A stretch of 64,000 nt of DNA, taken from NCBI GenBank assembly GCA_028564675.1, contig JAOVVO010000226.1:46292-110291 (forward strand). Direction: 5' to 3'. The notes beneath the pieces are model-generated. The model did not search any database and was not told where the DNA came from. It worked only from the letters and a program-made list of their open reading frames with translations. This stretch comes from Onchocerca lupi (Eukaryota; Nematoda; Chromadorea; Rhabditida; Onchocercidae). This document shows positions 1 to 11,229 of this stretch, piece after piece (position 1 is the stretch's first letter; every line of letters begins with the position of its first letter). The translations under genes were made by a program, and so were the position numbers.

Positions 1-620
1 ACAGTTGGGAGTTCCAAAGGTTCCAGTTCAACAGTTCAAAGTGACGCAAAAGTAGCAACAATTCGACATTTCGCTTGAAAAGTTTTCTTCCCTATCAGTG
101 ACAAAGAAAAGAATAACCGAGTGATCAATTTGCCTGGATGTTCTCTGATAATTGCTTGTTATGAAGCACTCTTGCTTGTCACTCTTCATCGATCAATAAA
201 ACTGTCATATACGACATAAAAAACCTCCTCACACCTTTTGATGACCTAGCTGAATCATAATAGCAAGAATCAATCTCCAACCCAACCAAACTACCAGTTT
301 TTTTCCCCAACACTTGAAATATGCATTTTCTTTTTTTTTTTTTTTTCCCACTTAACCAGACTGAGCTACCAACGCGTGCATACAAAGATGCGCATATTCG
401 AATGCAACGTTGTGTCAAAATTTCAAAGCAATGGATAAGGACTTTCCGATATTTAAGATTTCAAATTAATATATATGGCGGTGTTTAAGAACCTTTCGGA
501 GGTTTAAGATTTTGAACAAACGAACATTGACATTTTTATTTATATAGACTAGCTGGAGCCGGACATGCGAAGTTTGGCCGGCCCCCATAGAATACCTGGA
601 TCGGCCACGCGCAGCGTGTT
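1..620 (+). repeat. Dispersed Helitron-related repeat, copy R1
   Basis: This stretch is an inverted, diverged copy of the DNA at about 26996-27620. Shared landmarks include the ATTCGAATGCAACGTTGTGT block near 397, the CTCCTCACACC block near 226 and the GGCCGGCCCCCATAGA block near 580. It ends in a degraded version of the CTGGATCGGCCACGCG segment that forms the 3' terminus of copy R4. On the minus strand at 351-370 it carries a tRNA A-box-like string. It starts at or before the window edge, so its left border is unknown. No intact ORF is supported. Confidence 0.75.
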
Positions 621-802
621 GTGTAAAAATGAATATGATTTGAATACAAACCTACAAATGGAATCAATCTTATAATATATATTTTTCAGATCAAGCAGAA
701 TTGTTTAATTGCCTAAATTTGTCACAAATTTCCAAGATCTTGATAAATACTAACAAAGAAAGACTAATTTACTAAGGCTTGAAGTAATAAAAAACTGCGT
801 AA

Positions 803-2197
803 TTAGTAATTATCGAAGGCCGGTAAGCCTACTGATTCCGGCCTGAAATCTTCTAAACTTTCCAGCACTTCCACGATTTGCTCCTTCCCCTCATCAGGTA
901 CCTGTACGTAGCTCAAGTCAGGTACCATGACAACATTCATGCCGGCACGAATAGCAGCCAAAACACCATTCGGAGCATCCTCGAAAACCAAAACATTACT
1001 GGGATCCAACGGTGGATTTCGAAATCTTTGCATTGTTACAAGATATGCTTCCGCTGATGGTTTACCTTCTTCTATTTCTGGATCACTACTACATTTTACC
1101 TAGAACTTGAATGATTATAATAATTATCATTGTCATGGTGAGTAAACAGTTGGAATATTTAACTTGGAATACAAATTTAGGTTTAAAGTTTTTGGAAAAA
1201 TTTTGATTATGCATGAGAAAGATTATTTCCCGTATTCATACGTTCACCCTAAACATACGCCATACAAAATATATTTATTGTTATATCGCCTCTAAATTAT
1301 TTTTGCTTTTGCAAGCATGAAAATATATTTAACAAAGTTTTCATAAAATATGGACTGGAAAAAATTATTCATTATGCTGTTCTTTTCTTCCATAGAATTG
1401 GAAGTGAAAAAAGATTGCTCCGCAACATGGCAAAAGCTGTTGAAGCCGGAACAATGCTTTTAACTCGAAGCCTTTGAAAGAAAATTATTTCTATGATAAA
1501 TACATTGTGAGTATTAAACTTAAGATTAACGAAATCGGACTTTTTCGAAAGTTGTACTTTGACAAAGTACACTAAACGAAGTAAAAAACACACCTGCACA
1601 GGTATCAAATCGGTAAGATCTTTGTGATTCATTGTTTTAAGTTTAAATGAATAATTGCTGGATCCAGAACATATTGCCATTGGTATGCTGTGATTATGAA
1701 AATGTTGCACTAATCGTAATGCTCCGGGCATTTTCGGACAATATGGCAACTTCTCGAGGAGTACTGGACGGTAAAGCTTATCGTATTCTTCTACACTCAC
1801 TTTGTCTGCTAAGCCAATCTTCAAAATACAGAATAAAGAACGAATTGAAATTAAATGATGATATGAACAATTTGGCGCGAAATTCACAGTCTATTCTAAC
1901 CAATTAAGTTCTCGAAAGTGAAGTTTCTAAGGCAGAAAGATTTCAAGATTCCAAACTTTTTTTTGAAACTAAAATATGATCATAAGTTATTAGAAAAAGA
2001 ACCTTATTGAGTAATATTTTAATGGCAGCTTCGTGTTTCATACCCATTGTAAGCGACTTCAGATCTAGCGTGAATTTCTTCCCGTATTGCTTCATGGCAA
2101 AGGTATGAGTTTCCGTGTAACTTGGTTCTGTATCAATAAGCAATCCATCCAAATCAAATATTACATGAGTGATATTCAGAGCTTTCTTTCCTGGCAT
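803..2197 (-). CDS. PUDP: HAD-family pseudouridine-5'-phosphatase (HDHD1-like)
   Basis: Three exons read on the minus strand: 2197-2003, 1818-1594 and 1099-803, all joined in phase 0, giving 238 residues (human HDHD1/PUDP is about 228). HAD motif I is FDLDGLLIDTE with nucleophile Asp15 and acid/base Asp17. Motif II is the Ser of CSGSS, motif III the Lys of EEGKP, and motif IV is VFEDAPNG near residue 170. The C-terminus DFRPESVGLP aligns with the human tail as I remember it. In this family the enzyme removes phosphate from pseudouridine 5'-phosphate derived from RNA turnover in the cytosol; activity here is inferred. The ATG is the first in a run aligned with the family start. The exon 2 acceptor (TATTTTGAAG) is atypical but is the only one that keeps frame. 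Confidence 0.9.
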
Positions 2198-2754
2198 ATT
2201 TCTATTTTTTAGGTTTTTGCATATGCATCCAACTCAAGTTTTTATACCATCTACTATAGAAGTATCTGAAAATTTCTCAGAACTTTAAATCAGCTCTTCT
2301 ACAGTTAGTTTGGCATTCAAAAAAGAATGCCATCAAACGTTTGGAAATTTGAAAACAACAAAAAAAATATTGGAAGAACTAAATAATTGTTCCTTTTTAA
2401 ACAGAAAATGTAAAATAACAAGCACACTGTGGAATTATCGTTTCAAATACTTCCTTATGAAGCTTCCGTATGACAATTCTCTGATTCAGTTTTGCATCGA
2501 AATGAGTGAATAGAAGAAATGAAGAATGTGACAACGATACACACTACTAAATAATGGGACGCTTTTTTTTTTTTTTTTCAAATATTTAAAATTAGTGTAA
2601 CAAACACTAATGTTCTGATACATATCTCTACTCATCACACTAAAATAATTTATTATCATTCATTACCTTGCTCGAAGAATCATTTACTTACATTTTCCAG
2701 CAATAATTTTTTATGGATATTGTTGATTTTTGTTTTTGGTAAAGATGAATCCTG
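2198..2754. other. Intergenic, nothing recognised
   Basis: AT-rich DNA upstream of the HAD hydrolase. A T-tract lies near 2560-2578. ORFs here (for example 2310-2513) have no recognisable family features. Confidence 0.5.
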
Positions 2755-3290
2755 GTGAGAAAGGTTTTTAACAGAGGAATGATCCTTCTTTTAGTTACAA
2801 GCAATTATTTAAGAATATTCAAGTAAATTAATCACTGAGTTATTTTTTCCTTTGTCGCTCGTGGAGATCGGATAGCAATTGAATTGTCGAACTGCTCCTA
2901 CTCCTATGTCGATCTGAACTTCGGACTGGTTGCTATTTCGAACTGCTATTTCCTGTATCGATCTGAACTAATTGCAGTCCTGAAATCCTGAACTTTTAAA
3001 TCCTTCAAGACTTCTCCTCCTTATTTGAACTTTGACGTGTCATGACTTTGGTTGACCTTACCTTGTTTATCTGTGAATCGAAACATTTTGGCGGTAAACA
3101 TGTTTATTGTTATGGCTTGCTGATCTCTTTGAAAATTTTTCCTTTTGTTGATCCTTTTATTGATGCATGTTCATCCTTTTTGCTTATTGATCTCATTAAT
3201 ATTCCTTTTTATCCTGACTGACTCCTTGTTTGCAATAATTTTCATGGTGCTACTTGACTTTTAACATCTCTTGTTTATGACTGCATCCTT
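2755..3290 (+). repeat. Dispersed repeat, copy R2
   Basis: Diverged copy, in the same orientation, of the segment at about 27430-27760. Matching landmarks are AAATTAATCACTG near 2824, the CTTTGAACTT/TTTATCTGTGAATCG region near 3020-3080, the GGCGGTAAACATG block near 3092 and ACTTGACTTTTA near 3252. The central part appears to contain internal duplications of a TCGATCTGAACT unit. It lacks the terminal GGCCGGCC/CTAG portion, so it is a partial copy. No coding potential is supported. Confidence 0.65.
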
Positions 3291-5984
3291 TAACTTCGCA
3301 AACATCTTCCCGCTATTTGGTCTTTCGACATTCCTATATACAGTTAATTACATCTTTCGAATTTTTTCGACAAATATGTTCTACTTCTCTAATTTTCCAA
3401 ATATCTGAATCAAAATCCTACATATACATGCATCCAATGCTGTTTAAGAAATAAACTTGGATTTAAAATTAAAGATCAGTGCAAGCTATTGATTACACTG
3501 ATATCAAATTTGAAATATGACTGGAAAATAGAATCTCTTGTCAACTGCATTTGTGAACACATGATATTTACATGTGGAAATATAAAAACTTATCAGAACT
3601 GTATCAGAAAAAAAACAATTCAAAATTATAAAAAATCCAATAAATTTTTTTCTCAAATGAAGCTAATAGCGGTGGCATTAGCAATTCTTATATATTGTAG
3701 AACAGAACATTTGGCTGTATTTACATATTATTCCATTTCATTTCTGCAATAATATATGAAAAATCGCGAGGGAAAGATAAGCAAGCTGATCTTTATAGAT
3801 ATACACGAAAGCTGAAATCCTAGTAAATTTAAATAAGAGAATGAAAGGAATAAAACATCAGTATATTGAATTAAATCGATTACTGCCTCTTGTTTAACTC
3901 TTTTGATTGCAAAAAAAATGACTTCATACGAAACAACTGTCAATAATACTCAACCAGCTGCTAAGTATTTTTTAAGTATTAGCACTAATATCAGTCAGAT
4001 TATTGCTTACTCTAGCTTGGAGAAATCAAACACGTTGTTAGTCTTCCAATATGATGAAGCCTGCATGAAACAAAAAAAAAAAAAAAAAAAAAAAAAGCTC
4101 GAATCAGATGCATACCTTCAAAAATTATCAAAATAACAAAAGCATCTTCTGCTCGTTCGCTTACATCTAGAGTGTCGCTTCTTTAAAGGACAAAATTGGA
4201 AACGCAAAAACCTTGATTCATTTTTCTACTTCCTCTTCCTCTCCCCCGAATTGTTTCTTCTTCCACACTCTCTTCACTATGCCTTTCGGAATCAATACTA
4301 CCGCTTTTTACTTCACTTAAAGTGATATACTGTTTGTGTAATATACAACATTACCAAAATGTTCCATTTAGTTAATCAATTTGTTGGCTTTATAATAGAC
4401 AACTCAATTAATCAATTAACGTTTTTCACTTTTACATTATTTATGTTCTCTTTACTTTATCTCGTTTCTCTCATCTTTCTTCTCACTGACAACCTATTCA
4501 ATTAATTTGATTAACATTAATTCAAAAAGCAACTTTTCGAGAGGCCTATATTTGGCAGTACCGAACGACCAATGAAGAACTCTCCATATATGAGTTACTC
4601 TCTTTACTTATGCTTGTTGAGTTACAATATTAGTATCACTTATTAAATGGCATATTAATCAATTACCCAACAGAACAATTCACTTCATCTATAATGTAAT
4701 TTCTTACAAATAACAAATACTGTGTATCATTTATCTCATGCACACAATTATCTCTTTTTTACAAATACCATGTACCGTTTAACAATCGCTTCCGTAAGGC
4801 AAAGCTATTAAAACTAAGAATGGAATCAAAATTAGAAATTGAAAAGCCATCAAACCACTCAAAATATTTGTATGTAACAATCGACAAAAATATTTTTGCG
4901 AGAAAATAATCCTTAGCTAAAATCACTATATCCGCCTTTCGCTCTTAACACCAACTTTTTACAAATAGTTTTGAAAACAATAAAATGAATAGTATTATGG
5001 TTTCCCGGGAAGTTTATGGTCTGATAAATATGCATTTCCTGGAGCTTCCGTTTTAGCAAGTGATTACCGTTGATAGCAGGTTAACTTAAAATATCTCCAA
5101 CTTATCATTTATAGCTTCATTTATGTACGATTTTACCATCAGCATTCTTGGAAACCTACAGTGAATGTCCTTCCACATTTAATTACTGATACAAACTCTG
5201 AGAAACTACTTATATTTCAAGAATAAGGATTTCGACAGTTACCATTCTTTTTGTCATTAAAAAACACTTTCATTCGAAATAGAGAAAACGGAAGCAACAA
5301 TTACAATTATCCTTTTTTTTTGGAATCTTGAAAAACTAGACTTGAATACTTTATTTACTAAATATTACGAAAATGTTTACATAAATAATGGTGTTAAAGT
5401 TCAGTTTTCCAGCGAGACTATTGTTTGATGTCAAAATATAGAAACTTTGTTCAGGTGTAACGATTGTATTATAACTTTAATACCATATTCGCGAATGTAT
5501 GATTTGCCATTTTAAGTTTTGGTAACAATATAATGGATGATGAATTCGTCAAAACAATAGAAAAAAACAAAAAGAAAAACAGCAATAAGCTTTTTTTTTT
5601 ACCTCTTACTTGTTTGGTATGTGTATATATATGAAATGAATAAAATAATCAATTTCTTCACAATCTTATATGCTCTTTAACTGTACCTCTTTTTTTTCAC
5701 AATTTTTCGAGAAGAACTATGGGATTTAGAGAGTTTAACAGATAAAATTTATTAAAACTAGTTTGTCCAGAAGAAAAAAAAAGTGGTTTTTCAGTTAAAC
5801 TCTCCAAATCTCATAGTTTTTACTTAATAAAAAGCATGCCATTATGAAGCTACCTCGTTAGTTCTTACTTTGTTCAAAAATACGTTTGCCTTCTCTGACT
5901 TTCTACTTTCTCTTAAACTTCTATTCAATCACTTCAATCACTTCACTTTCACCTTCACTTTCAATCACTTTCACTTCTATTCTT
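3291..5984. other. Intergenic, AT-rich; one inverted repeat inside
   Basis: No gene is supported. An A-tract of about 24 lies at 4072-4096. The ORFs at 3489-3752, 3903-4136 and 3728-3943 are AT-driven, without domains or splice structure. The stretch includes the inverted repeat at 5715-5818 and a CTTCAATCACTTCACTTTC-like simple repeat near 5930-5985, just beyond the stop codon of the Rab escort gene (its 3' UTR). Confidence 0.5.
5715..5818. repeat. Imperfect 25-bp inverted repeat, hairpin-forming
   Basis: The arm at 5715-5739 (AACTATGGGATTTAGAGAGT and five further bases) is the reverse complement of the arm at 5794-5818 except for two positions. The loop is about 54 nt. The two mismatches would be G-T type differences in an RNA stem on one strand. 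It lies about 170 bp beyond the stop codon of the Rab escort gene. It could be a short foldback element, a small-RNA precursor or chance. Confidence 0.55.
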
Positions 5985-8900
5985 CTATTCAATGTTGTCG
6001 TGCTCTTCGTCTTCTTCAGTCAATGAAGGTGGCAAAAAATCGCGATCCGGCCAAAGCTCTTCAAAAATTTTTTTTACCTGGAAAAGAAAAGACAGATTAC
6101 TAGCGTTAAAAATAAATTTTTTTTAGTGCTAATGTCAAAAATAAATTTCTAACAGCTTATATAAAAATAAAAACAGTATCAAATAGATATACTGAAGGTA
6201 AACTTAAAATTTTAATCTCCCGCTTCAGGACATAAAATGCCTTGATATTGATAAATTTAGAAGAAAATTACCTCGCAAATGATTTGGGCATAATTTAAAT
6301 GCCCGTCAACATTTGGGACAATTCGCATATTTGTCGGCAAGTTATGGGAAATTATTGATGGTAAAACCAAATCAAAATAAAGAGACCATAAGATTTGAGG
6401 CTTCATTTCTTCTGTAAAAGTTGTGTTGCTAGTACTTCAATCTTTTCAACTCTTAATTTAATTGGAACCGAGTTATTTCTTCGAATTTATAATTAAGACA
6501 CATTTTTCATGATTATTTTAAATTGAGGGTGAGATAAAGGAACTTAATCTATGGTATTTAGAGTAAGGACAAGTGTTTCAAAAAACTTTTCACTAAAATG
6601 TTATCGGTTGCCAACAATATTAATGAATTTAACGTGTACCAGATTGAAATTATGAACTGTATAAAACCAAAATATAAAAATACACAAAAATCATAGTTAC
6701 CATTCTTCGTCACACTGAAAAATGGATCAATGATGGGATTTAAGACAGTGCTCGCAACTCCATCACTTTGTGCAGTTATATGAGTGACATCTAAAGGCAT
6801 TCTTGTTTTAATTTAAAGAATACATAAAACTGAATCGGAGCCTAAAGTAATAAGTAAAGGATTTCACCAAATGAATTAGTGAAGTACAGATTAATTAATA
6901 TTTTTAGCAGTTCTAGCTGAACTGGGACTATTAAAAATACAATGACTTCAAATCTTAGCACAAAAAAAAAATATGGATAACTACTAAAAAAAGCAGCGAA
7001 ATTACTTTTGAATTAATGTTCCATTATGTATCAAACTCCTATGCTTGACAGCAAATACACTTCGTTAAATCCAAAACTGCCAAATTACGAATTTTATACC
7101 AGAAGGGCAATTAAAAAGAATTAAGTGCAGACGAAATTCTCAAAACGTCGCGCAAAAAAAGGCCATTTGCAATGAAGTTTTTACAATAACAGAAATAATG
7201 CAGAACTAACATTTCCCTCTTGGTGCTACACAACCTTCATATCCGACCTCCAGTAAATACGGAAATATATCACTTTTCAAACTGGATAGATTTAATACAC
7301 TAATCTGAAAAATTTGACGTAATAATAGTAGAAATCAAGCAAACGTAATTGGTAAAATATTTTGATATTTACATCGATTATCGGTATTTAAGAAAGGGAA
7401 ACTTTTAAGAAAAGTTCTTCAATAGATAAATTACATGTTCTTTTTCAAGGTCGGGTAGAAGAGAACGATCTGAGATCAAAATAGCTCGATTCAGTCGCGT
7501 TTGTAATGAGGTGCTTATATGCTGCTGTGGCACATATCTCCCATTTGCGATTATGTGGTTACATTTAATTCGTTGACCTTGTGTTATTACCGCTACTATC
7601 CTGAAGATCATTAGTCTCAGAATCAATGATATATTAAATAATATATTAAAACGATCAAAAAAATATTAAAATTATCCATTAGCATTATTAACCTTTCACC
7701 AGAAATGATAAAGCCATCAATCGAACGATTCAAACAATAAATTCCACCAAAAACAGCACAAAGTCGGGAGAAGCCCTGAGGTAATTCTCCACTACCATAA
7801 AGGGTCCACAAAAATGGCGAATCACCAAAACGCCCAACAGATTCCATAAACTGCCATACTGCCTCCAGACCTTTTATTTTTTAATAGTTTATCACCGATC
7901 ATATGTGAAACTACTTATTAAGATGAGTGATTTTGGTAATTTTATTATGCAATGCACAAAACAACACAAAAAAATGAAACAGTTGGAATTTTCGATTCAA
8001 AATACAAGATATTTTAGCAGCTGAAAAATAATGTTGTCAGAACATAAAATTTTGCAAACATATGCAAACTTATCTCTTTAGTTTTGGCTGATGGGTGTAA
8101 GATTGCCAAAGTATTAGTAAATATACTTTTCACATTACCCACGATGCCAAAAGATTCCACGAAAGCATCAAATGGTTTCTCGGCATGTTCTTAAAATAAA
8201 CACAATTTCATTAATAGTTAACATTTGTAATCATATTTCGTACAACTATCAAAATATTAATTCCTTCTTAAAAATAACTTGAAGACAGTGATACTTTTCT
8301 CTAAAATCAGCACCATAATAGATAAAAACAAAATAAATCTCACACAAATTTCGATTTTTCAGTACTTATTTCTATTGAATTGTTTACCTTTCCAATCATC
8401 AGTTTCATTAGGATTTTTCCTCCATTCAATGCATTTTTGGAGAAATCTCATCACTTTTCGTTTGTCTTGTATCCTGAATATAAATCCAATCTCTTCTCTT
8501 GATTCTTGTTTAAGATAAAATATGTCTTTTCTAATCAATACCCTCCCTTATCCACAAAATATGTAAGGACAAAATAGCGAATTTGGATGTTTTTTATAAG
8601 TAATGGGGATACAACAGATGGATATAATTTTTCGGCAAGCAATAACCATAATATGACTGGCATTTCTATTGCTGCAAAGATAGATTATTTTCATTAGTGA
8701 AAACCAGAATAAGTAAAAAACATTTAAGATTTTAAAATCATTTCCAACATAAAAATCGAAGATCCAAAAAATCTGAGTAGAAATTTAAAAAAATAATACA
8801 AAACGAACGAAATAGCATCACTTCGGAATATTTCTCCCCGAGAACATGGAACAACTTCAAGTGGATTTGAGCTTTTATTTGAGGAATAGCTCAGAAATCG

Positions 8901-10075
8901 ATCAACACATTTGAATTCGCAGTACTTAGCAACACCCGAATCACATAACAGCTTTACCATACTACCTCTACTCAACAATACCTGAAATATGGCAAATCAT
9001 CAAAATGAATAATTAGCTTATAAAATTTATAAAATAATTAAATATGCAGTAATATTTAAATTTAGAAGTTTTTCACATCGTTTGCATCATCAGTTAAAGA
9101 AAAGATTAATCTTTAATTCAAACATATGCAATCATATCTGGTATTCGATCAAGTCCAGTTATTGTATATATAAACGACGAGACTTTCTAAGCCTCTCATC
9201 CAATGACAAAAATGATCCATTCTGTATAAAAAAATTGACAGCCTAATAATAAAAAACCTTAGGTAAAAGGTCCAAACTGAATTTTCGCCATTGCGGATCA
9301 ATATCTTGCAAATTCGAAGTCGTTGCATCATCCAATTCTTGAACATCGTCAATATGACTAAAATTCATAGAAGAGATATATATGATACGCCATTACTTCT
9401 TAAAAGCCAAATATGATGTAATGTATTTTCTATTTTCGATTTCCAAAAAATCCAATTTTCAGCAAACAGGAGCATAAAGGAAATCACTGGGGAAGACTTA
9501 CTTGCAGAAAAACTGTTGATGGATATTCTCAATTAAAGACTGACATGTGGCCGGTAAAAACTTTTCATCATCGCGCAGAAAAGATTCAGGGCTGATTTGA
9601 GCTTCATTATCATCTCTGCTATTTCCAGTTATCCAATGCTGGATAGTCCATAAATTGAATGAGGCCCATAAATCACCATAATAATCGTTCCTTACGTGAA
9701 AACGATTTATACTATTTTTTATTTTAGGAACTTTCCATTGCAACTGATACCATAGAAGCATCTTTATTGGTCTTTAATACCCACCACATCTCCAGATAGC
9801 TTACCTGTCTAACTGCAAAACACTAAGACCAGAACGGGCACAAGCAGCTGCAATGATACATTCTGGAAGTCCAGTGCCCAAAACGACCACATCAAAATCT
9901 TCGGGTAACTTATCGTTCATTGGTTCACTTACTTCTAAATCCCTATAAATAACTAAATATTCACAAAATTTTAGTACCTTGAACTAATCAGTTGCGATTC
10001 GATACGATGTTTAGCTCCATTTACTAAAAGCGGTCTCTGCAAACTCAACAGTCTGATTCGCGGTAACTTCCACAT
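5985..10075 (-). CDS. CHM: Rab escort protein (Rab geranylgeranyltransferase component A)
   Basis: Thirteen exons, minus strand: 10075-9978, 9942-9805, 9690-9502, 9357-9258, 8981-8800, 8473-8388, 8189-8070, 7870-7693, 7600-7435, 7304-7211, 6790-6701, 6411-6272, 6077-5985. Every junction keeps phase; the product is 557 residues. The GDI/REP fingerprint is clear: LPEDFDVVVLGTGLPE for the dinucleotide-fold N-terminus, NDYYGDLWASF, then VVPCSRGEIF, GELPQGFSRLCAVFGG and a DRDFLPPS tail. REP presents newly made Rab GTPases to the geranylgeranyl transferase and delivers them to membranes; this is known for the family. A canonical REP would start at Met41 (MNDKLPEDF), giving 517 residues. Exon 1 adds about 40 residues and is preceded by an in-frame stop. 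GDI is excluded by length and by closer similarity to the REP C-terminus. Confidence 0.93.
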
Positions 10076-11229
10076 TCCTAATACGCAAATTTAAGAATCT
10101 TCAATCTTCTAGATCTACTAAAAAAAAACCTCCAGTCAAAATACCAAATTTACGGTCACTCCGCATCATTGATGAAAACAATGATAGGAATCAAAGTTAC
10201 TATAGTACATTGATTTCTAAAGTTGCCCAATTCTGTCCTTTGGAGGTTCTCTATTTTCAAATCAGAATAGTGCCTTTTAAGGCCATGTGAAAATCCTCAC
10301 AGCTCGCAATCCAAATTTATATTGTCAATAATTTTACTTAAAATTGATGAGCAAAAGATGCATATATACAAAACGCTTTTTCTAATGAATGCAGCTATTT
10401 ATAACGAAGCAATTGCAATCTTCGGTTGGAAAATCAACGTCAGAATTTGCCGAAATTCAACAATATTTGTTCAAAATTTGAAGTTGAAATCTATAGGTTT
10501 GCGACTAACAATCGACCCATGGATGATAATGAGCACAACAATTCACTCCAAACAAAACAAAAAGAAAACATATGCAACTAAACAACACTAAACAAAACAG
10601 TCTATCACTCACGTTCAAAAGGAAAACAAAAAAGCAAAATGCATCAACTGTATTCATTACTTAACACAACCCATATATTCATCAACAAGCAATTTCAGTC
10701 AGCTGTGCAAAAAGATGAAGTAATGCAGATGTGCACTATCCGATTGGGTTCCCATCATATTAAGTCTCTTGACAGAAAAAATTGCCACCATTTCTTTTTA
10801 TTATAAAATTTGAGCATCAATCAACAATGTAACTTATAAAACAGTAACCCGCTTGTTAACAATAATGCTAAATTAAAAAAGTATAATGCAAAATACAAAT
10901 CTTAAACATGAAATTTCACAAATCTATTTATGAAACAATTATCTAACAGGATTTCCTTCACAACTATTGCAGTACTATGTGCAATAAAATGCAAAAAGAC
11001 AGTATAAAGAGAAAAAAATTTAATTTGTGAAATTGACATTTATACGTTTCCCTATCTTTAAACAAACAAAATAATGTTTCAAACAAAAATGAGCTATATA
11101 TGTACAGATTTTATTGCGGTTAATCCGAAATCTAGAAATGATCACTTCGATAGTTATATATTGGTCCGTTATTCACACTGTATAAGTCATGAATATACCA
11201 TAATTTTTTTTTCTTTTTTCTAGATCTGT
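10076..11229. other. Gap between USP30-like and Rab escort genes
   Basis: About 1.15 kb, AT-rich. On the minus strand a T-run ending in AG lies about 50 nt upstream of the Rab escort ATG (near 10127) and could be a cis or trans splice acceptor. No gene is recognised; the ORF at 10322-10591 has no domain features. Confidence 0.45.

Noticed and set aside
1372..1887. A single 171-codon minus-strand ORF
   Set aside because: Only its middle (exon 2 of the HAD hydrolase, 1818-1594) is real; both ends read through intron sequence.
5870..6103. Phe-rich 77-codon plus-strand ORF
   Set aside because: Antisense of the last exon and 3' UTR simple repeat of the Rab escort gene.
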